Source: Streptomyces echinatus (lineage in GTDB: Bacteria; Actinomycetota; Actinomycetes; Streptomycetales; Streptomycetaceae). Taken from it: DNA of 64,000 nt. The translations under genes and the position numbers were made by a program. How positions within the stretch are numbered: position 1 is the first letter of the stretch; every line of letters starts with the position of its first letter. The stretch is taken from contig NZ_JACHJK010000004.1 in the NCBI RefSeq assembly GCF_014203595.1, positions 517,964 through 581,963 of the forward strand, written 5' to 3'. Shown here in pieces: positions 60,907 through 64,000 of this stretch. The notes beneath the pieces are model-generated. The model was not told where the DNA came from and searched no databases. It was given only the letters and a program-made list of their open reading frames with translations.

Positions 60907-63900
60907 TCAAGATGACCAGCGCGGTTCGATATATGGGGGCCAATGTTCCTTGCTGCCATGAATGCTCACGTTCGGACCGCTGCCGCGCAAGATGATAGTA
61001 GCTAGCCTGCGTTTATCGCCGGAAAGGATTTGCCAAGTGCTCTCCACCTCTAGGGCGCCATGCGGTCCGTATAGTACGGACCTTGTGACGCCGAATTCGC
61101 CGCTACCGCCGCTCCATTCTTTGGTGAATGTGCGCTCGAAGGATTGATGTGACGCATCTTTCAGCTGCCGCGTCACGTAATGCCGCATTTCAGACGTATC
61201 GCCGATGCCTATGCGGTGCAGTTGCTGCTCATTCTGGAGTGCGCGAGGGGAATTGTGCGTATCCGGCTTGATGTCCTTGTTGAAGATATAGTCAAGTTTT
61301 CTTGGGTCGACTTCCGTACCGTTCTGATCCGGGGTGCATCCAGCAAGGCCCATTGGGTCCAGCCATGTGCAAGGGTTGGGAACATAGCTAGCCGGATTGG
61401 GTGCTGGCGTGAGGCCGAGTGGGTCGGGGGCGAGGTACCGAGCCGTCTCGGGATCGTAGTGACGGAAGTAGTTGTAGTGGAGGCCGGTTTCCGGGTCGTA
61501 GTACTGGCCTGGGAAGCGTAGGGGTGTGTAGGTGGTGCTGTTGGCTGCCCATGCCGTTGTGCCCCACAGGGTGCTGCGGGTGTGCCAGGCGATTTCGCCC
61601 TGTTCGTCGATGAGTTCGTTCGGGGTGCCGATCAGGTCGGTGACGATGGTGAAGAAGCGGGAGTCGATCTCGTCCTGTGGTGCATCGGCTGCCGTGATGC
61701 GTTCCGTTTGGGTCAGGGGGCGTAGGCCCTGGTGGTCCCAGGTGATCGTGACCGGATTGGGGAGGTCGTCGGACGTTGTGGTTTGCTCGCAGAGTGTTGT
61801 GCCGTCCCAGGTGAAGTCCACCCTTTCCAGCACTGTCTCGCCGTCCCCGGCCAGGCGGAGTTTTGCCGTGCGGCGGCCCAGGGGGTCGTACGTGTAGTGC
61901 CAGCGGGTGCCGTCCGGTGTGACCACCGAGGTCAGGCGGTCCTCGGCGTCCCACTCGTAGCGCCAGGTGTCCGGCTTGCGGGAGAGGCGGGTCTTCTGGC
62001 GGAGGGTGATGCGGCCCAGCGCGTCGTGTTCGTAGCGGAGGTCACCCGCTCGGGTGATGCGGGTGCCGACGTAGGAGCGGGAGCCTGTTGCTTCCCCACC
62101 CGGGTGGTCGGAAGGCCAGGTCGCCTCCGTCTGGTTGCCCGCCTCGTCGTACGCGTAGCGCTCGGTCCAGTTCGCCGCGCGGACCGCCGTCACCCTGCCT
62201 GTCGCGTCCAGGTCGAAGCGGCGGGAGCCTGACAGGTGGTCGTCTATGCCGATCACGTTGCCGTCGGCGCGGTAGGTGTACGTCCGGTGCTGAACCCTGT
62301 GGCCCCCGGCGCCGGTCACCGACTGGGTCGTCAGGCGGCCAAGCGCGTCGAAGGTGTGCTCCAGGGCGATCACACCACCGACATGGCGGGTCAGCTCGCG
62401 GCCCGACTCGTCGTACGTGAAGTCGATCGGCCGGCCCGACGCCACCATGCCCGTGTGGCGGCCCGCCGCGTCGTACGACCACGTCGTCTCGGCTCCGGCC
62501 GGCGTCACCCGGCCCGTGCGGCGGCCCAGCGCGTCGTAGGTGAACTTCAGCGTGCGGCCGTTGACCGTCTCCGAGCGCAGGCGGCCGTGGCGGTCCCGCA
62601 GGAGCGTCAGGGTGGTGCCGTCGGGGCCCGTCGCCTGGGCCAGCTGATCGGTCAGGTCGTAGGCGAATGTGGTGATGTGTCCTGCTGTGTCCTTGCTGAG
62701 GATTTGGCCGAGTTCGTTTCGCTCGAAGGACGTCACCTCGTCGAGCGTGTTCCGTCGAGAGGCCAGGCGGCCGGCCGGGTCGTACGTGTACGTCAGCGTG
62801 CGGTCGTCGAAGTCCGTCTCCGTCGCCAGGCGGCCGGCCGCGTCGTACTCGTACGTCCATGTCAGGCCCTGCGGGTTCGTGACCTTCGTCAGGCGTAGTT
62901 CCGTGTCGTGGTCGAACTCGTAGCGGACGCCGTCCGGGCCGGTGCGGGCCGTCAGCAGGTCGAAGTGGGTGTACTCGAAGTGCGTGACGCCACCGATCGG
63001 GTCGGTGTGGCTGGTGCAGTTGCCCTCGCCGTCGTACGTCCACGTCTCCGTCGTGCCGTCGGGGGCCGTGCGGCGGGTCAGGTGGCCCTCGACCGACCAT
63101 TCCAGTCGGGTTGTCGCCCCGGTCGGGTCGGTGATCGAGGTCGGGCGGCCGAAGGCGTCTCGTTCGTAGCGGGTTACCGCACCCAGCGGGTCGGTCACCT
63201 GAGCCGGGAGACCGGCACGGTCGCAGACCACAGCCGTAGTGTTGCCCAGCGGGTCGGTCACCGACGTCAGGTGGCCGGCGTCCGTGTGCGTGAAACGGGT
63301 CGTCTGGCCGGCCGGGTCCGTCACCGAGGTGCGGTTGCCCCGTTCGTCGTAGGTCTGGCGGATCACCGTGCCGTCCGGGTTCACCACCTTCACCGGCAAG
63401 CCCAGGTCGTTGTACTCCGCCCGTGCCTCGCGGCCGTCCGGGCGGATCGCCCGGGTGAGGTGGCCCGACCCGTCGTACTCGAACGTGGTCGTGTGACCCA
63501 GCGGGTCCGTCGTGGAGAGCAGGCGGTTGTAGCGGTCGCGAACGTAGTGCGTGGTCGCGCCCACGGCGTCCGTCTCGGCGATGACCTGGCAGCGGCGGTT
63601 GATCCGGTAGTGGGTTGTGTGGCCGTGTGAGTCGGTGATCGTCGTGGTGTGCTCGCCGGTGTCCGCATCCACCGGTCCGTAGGTGAAGGTGGAACGCAGG
63701 TGGCCGGCGGCGCCGGACTGGTGGACGCAGCGGTCCTGGTCGTCGTAGGCGTAGGTGAAGTGGCTGTCGTTGGTGTCGGTCCAGGAGGTGATGCGGCCCC
63801 GTTCGTCATAGGCGAAGCGGGTCGGCCGGCCCGAGGAGTTGAAGACCTCGCTCAGGTGGCCGTCGGTGTAGCCGTACCGGATCAGTTCCTGGTTCCCGCC

Positions 63901-64000
63901 GTCCAGTGCCGCGCCCGCCAGATGCAGGGCGGTGACCCGGCCGTCGGCGGTCGTGACCAGCAGGTGGTGACCGCTGCTGTGGACGATGGCCGAGGGTGAC
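60907..64000 (-). CDS. Rhs/YD-repeat polymorphic toxin (5' end outside window)
   Basis: The C-terminal 1,031 residues of an Rhs protein. YD repeats of the kind YDALGRxTGR and YDxAGR fill most of it. The core ends in the Rhs hyper-conserved segment with RYLAPDPLGL and YVPNPCTWLDPMGLAG. A 145-residue variable tip follows (KLDYIFNKDIKPD, RHYVTRQLKDASHQ, STWQILSGDKRR). This tip would be the toxic effector; I could not name its activity. The frame stays open to base 64000, so the N-terminal secretion part lies outside. Confidence 0.93.
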   Translation of the reverse strand, partial: SPSAIVHSSGHHLLVTTADGRVTALHLAGAALDGGNQELIRYGYTDGHLSEVFNSSGRPTRFAYDERGRITSWTDTNDSHFTYAYDDQDRCVHQSGAAGHLRSTFTYGPVDADTGEHTTTITDSHGHTTHYRINRRCQVIAETDAVGATTHYVRDRYNRLLSTTDPLGHTTTFEYDGSGHLTRAIRPDGREARAEYNDLGLPVKVVNPDGTVIRQTYDERGNRTSVTDPAGQTTRFTHTDAGHLTSVTDPLGNTTAVVCDRAGLPAQVTDPLGAVTRYERDAFGRPTSITDPTGATTRLEWSVEGHLTRRTAPDGTTETWTYDGEGNCTSHTDPIGGVTHFEYTHFDLLTARTGPDGVRYEFDHDTELRLTKVTNPQGLTWTYEYDAAGRLATETDFDDRTLTYTYDPAGRLASRRNTLDEVTSFERNELGQILSKDTAGHITTFAYDLTDQLAQATGPDGTTLTLLRDRHGRLRSETVNGRTLKFTYDALGRRTGRVTPAGAETTWSYDAAGRHTGMVASGRPIDFTYDESGRELTRHVGGVIALEHTFDALGRLTTQSVTGAGGHRVQHRTYTYRADGNVIGIDDHLSGSRRFDLDATGRVTAVRAANWTERYAYDEAGNQTEATWPSDHPGGEATGSRSYVGTRITRAGDLRYEHDALGRITLRQKTRLSRKPDTWRYEWDAEDRLTSVVTPDGTRWHYTYDPLGRRTAKLRLAGDGETVLERVDFTWDGTTLCEQTTTSDDLPNPVTITWDHQGLRPLTQTERITAADAPQDEIDSRFFTIVTDLIGTPNELIDEQGEIAWHTRSTLWGTTAWAANSTTYTPLRFPGQYYDPETGLHYNYFRHYDPETARYLAPDPLGLTPAPNPASYVPNPCTWLDPMGLAGCTPDQNGTEVDPRKLDYIFNKDIKPDTHNSPRALQNEQQLHRIGIGDTSEMRHYVTRQLKDASHQSFERTFTKEWSGGSGEFGVTRSVLYGPHGALEVESTWQILSGDKRRLATIILRGSGPNVSIHGSKEHWPPYIEPRWSS

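Overview
The window is high-GC actinobacterial chromosome with strong third-position G/C bias, GTG and TTG starts next to GGAGG-type ribosome binding sites, and a mycothiol conjugate amidase. Everything points to Streptomyces. The order cystathionine gamma-synthase, MarR, threonine dehydratase, greA, DUF4307, mca, DUF255 protein, PEP carboxykinase matches, from memory and unchecked by search, the conserved core around the pckG region of S. coelicolor. Accessory insertions interrupt this core.

Layout. 1-6.7 kb: the end of a zinc alcohol dehydrogenase, an S51-like peptidase, two head-to-head gene remnants, a TPR-like membrane protein, cystathionine gamma-synthase, a sigma-like factor and a MarR regulator. 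6.8-10.9 kb: threonine dehydratase, greA, mca and small membrane proteins. 10.9-16.2 kb: an NB-ARC/TPR regulator and an HTH regulator with a striking operator region. 16.2-25.3 kb: DUF255 protein, then a divergent envelope glycan locus with a GtrA-type GT2, a processive cellulose-synthase-like GT2, a GT39-like protein and a galactose-oxidase-like radical copper oxidase. 25.4-31.5 kb: Mut7-C protein, TetR/MFS efflux pair, hemolysin III, PEP carboxykinase.

31.7-44.0 kb is the most distinctive block. It is a dTDP-rhamnose operon (rmlA, rmlC, rmlB, rmlD) with a secreted collagen-like protein gene inside it. Around it lie a DPM-like GT2, a GT-C mannosyltransferase-like protein, a GT2-methyltransferase fusion, and two copies of a divergent module (membrane-anchored TPR protein / peptide-type GT2). 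This recalls the Bacillus exosporium collagen glycoprotein BclA, whose gene lies near rhamnose genes, and suggests a dedicated collagen-like glycoprotein pathway (inference).

44.1-48.5 kb: a second pair of head-to-head remnants (SDR / MmyB-type regulator), an alanine-type aminotransferase, a 105-bp tandem repeat and a frameshifted DUF1707 gene. 48.6-56.7 kb: a trypsin-like protease and a D-amino acid / sugar acid cluster (D-aminoacylase, PLP D-amino acid deaminase, PfkB kinase, IclR, RidA, frameshifted GntP) carrying two minisatellites. 56.8-64 kb: a hypothetical protein, a secreted zinc carboxypeptidase, a lamin-tail protein, then two small immunity candidates and the C-terminal part of an Rhs polymorphic toxin that runs off the right edge.
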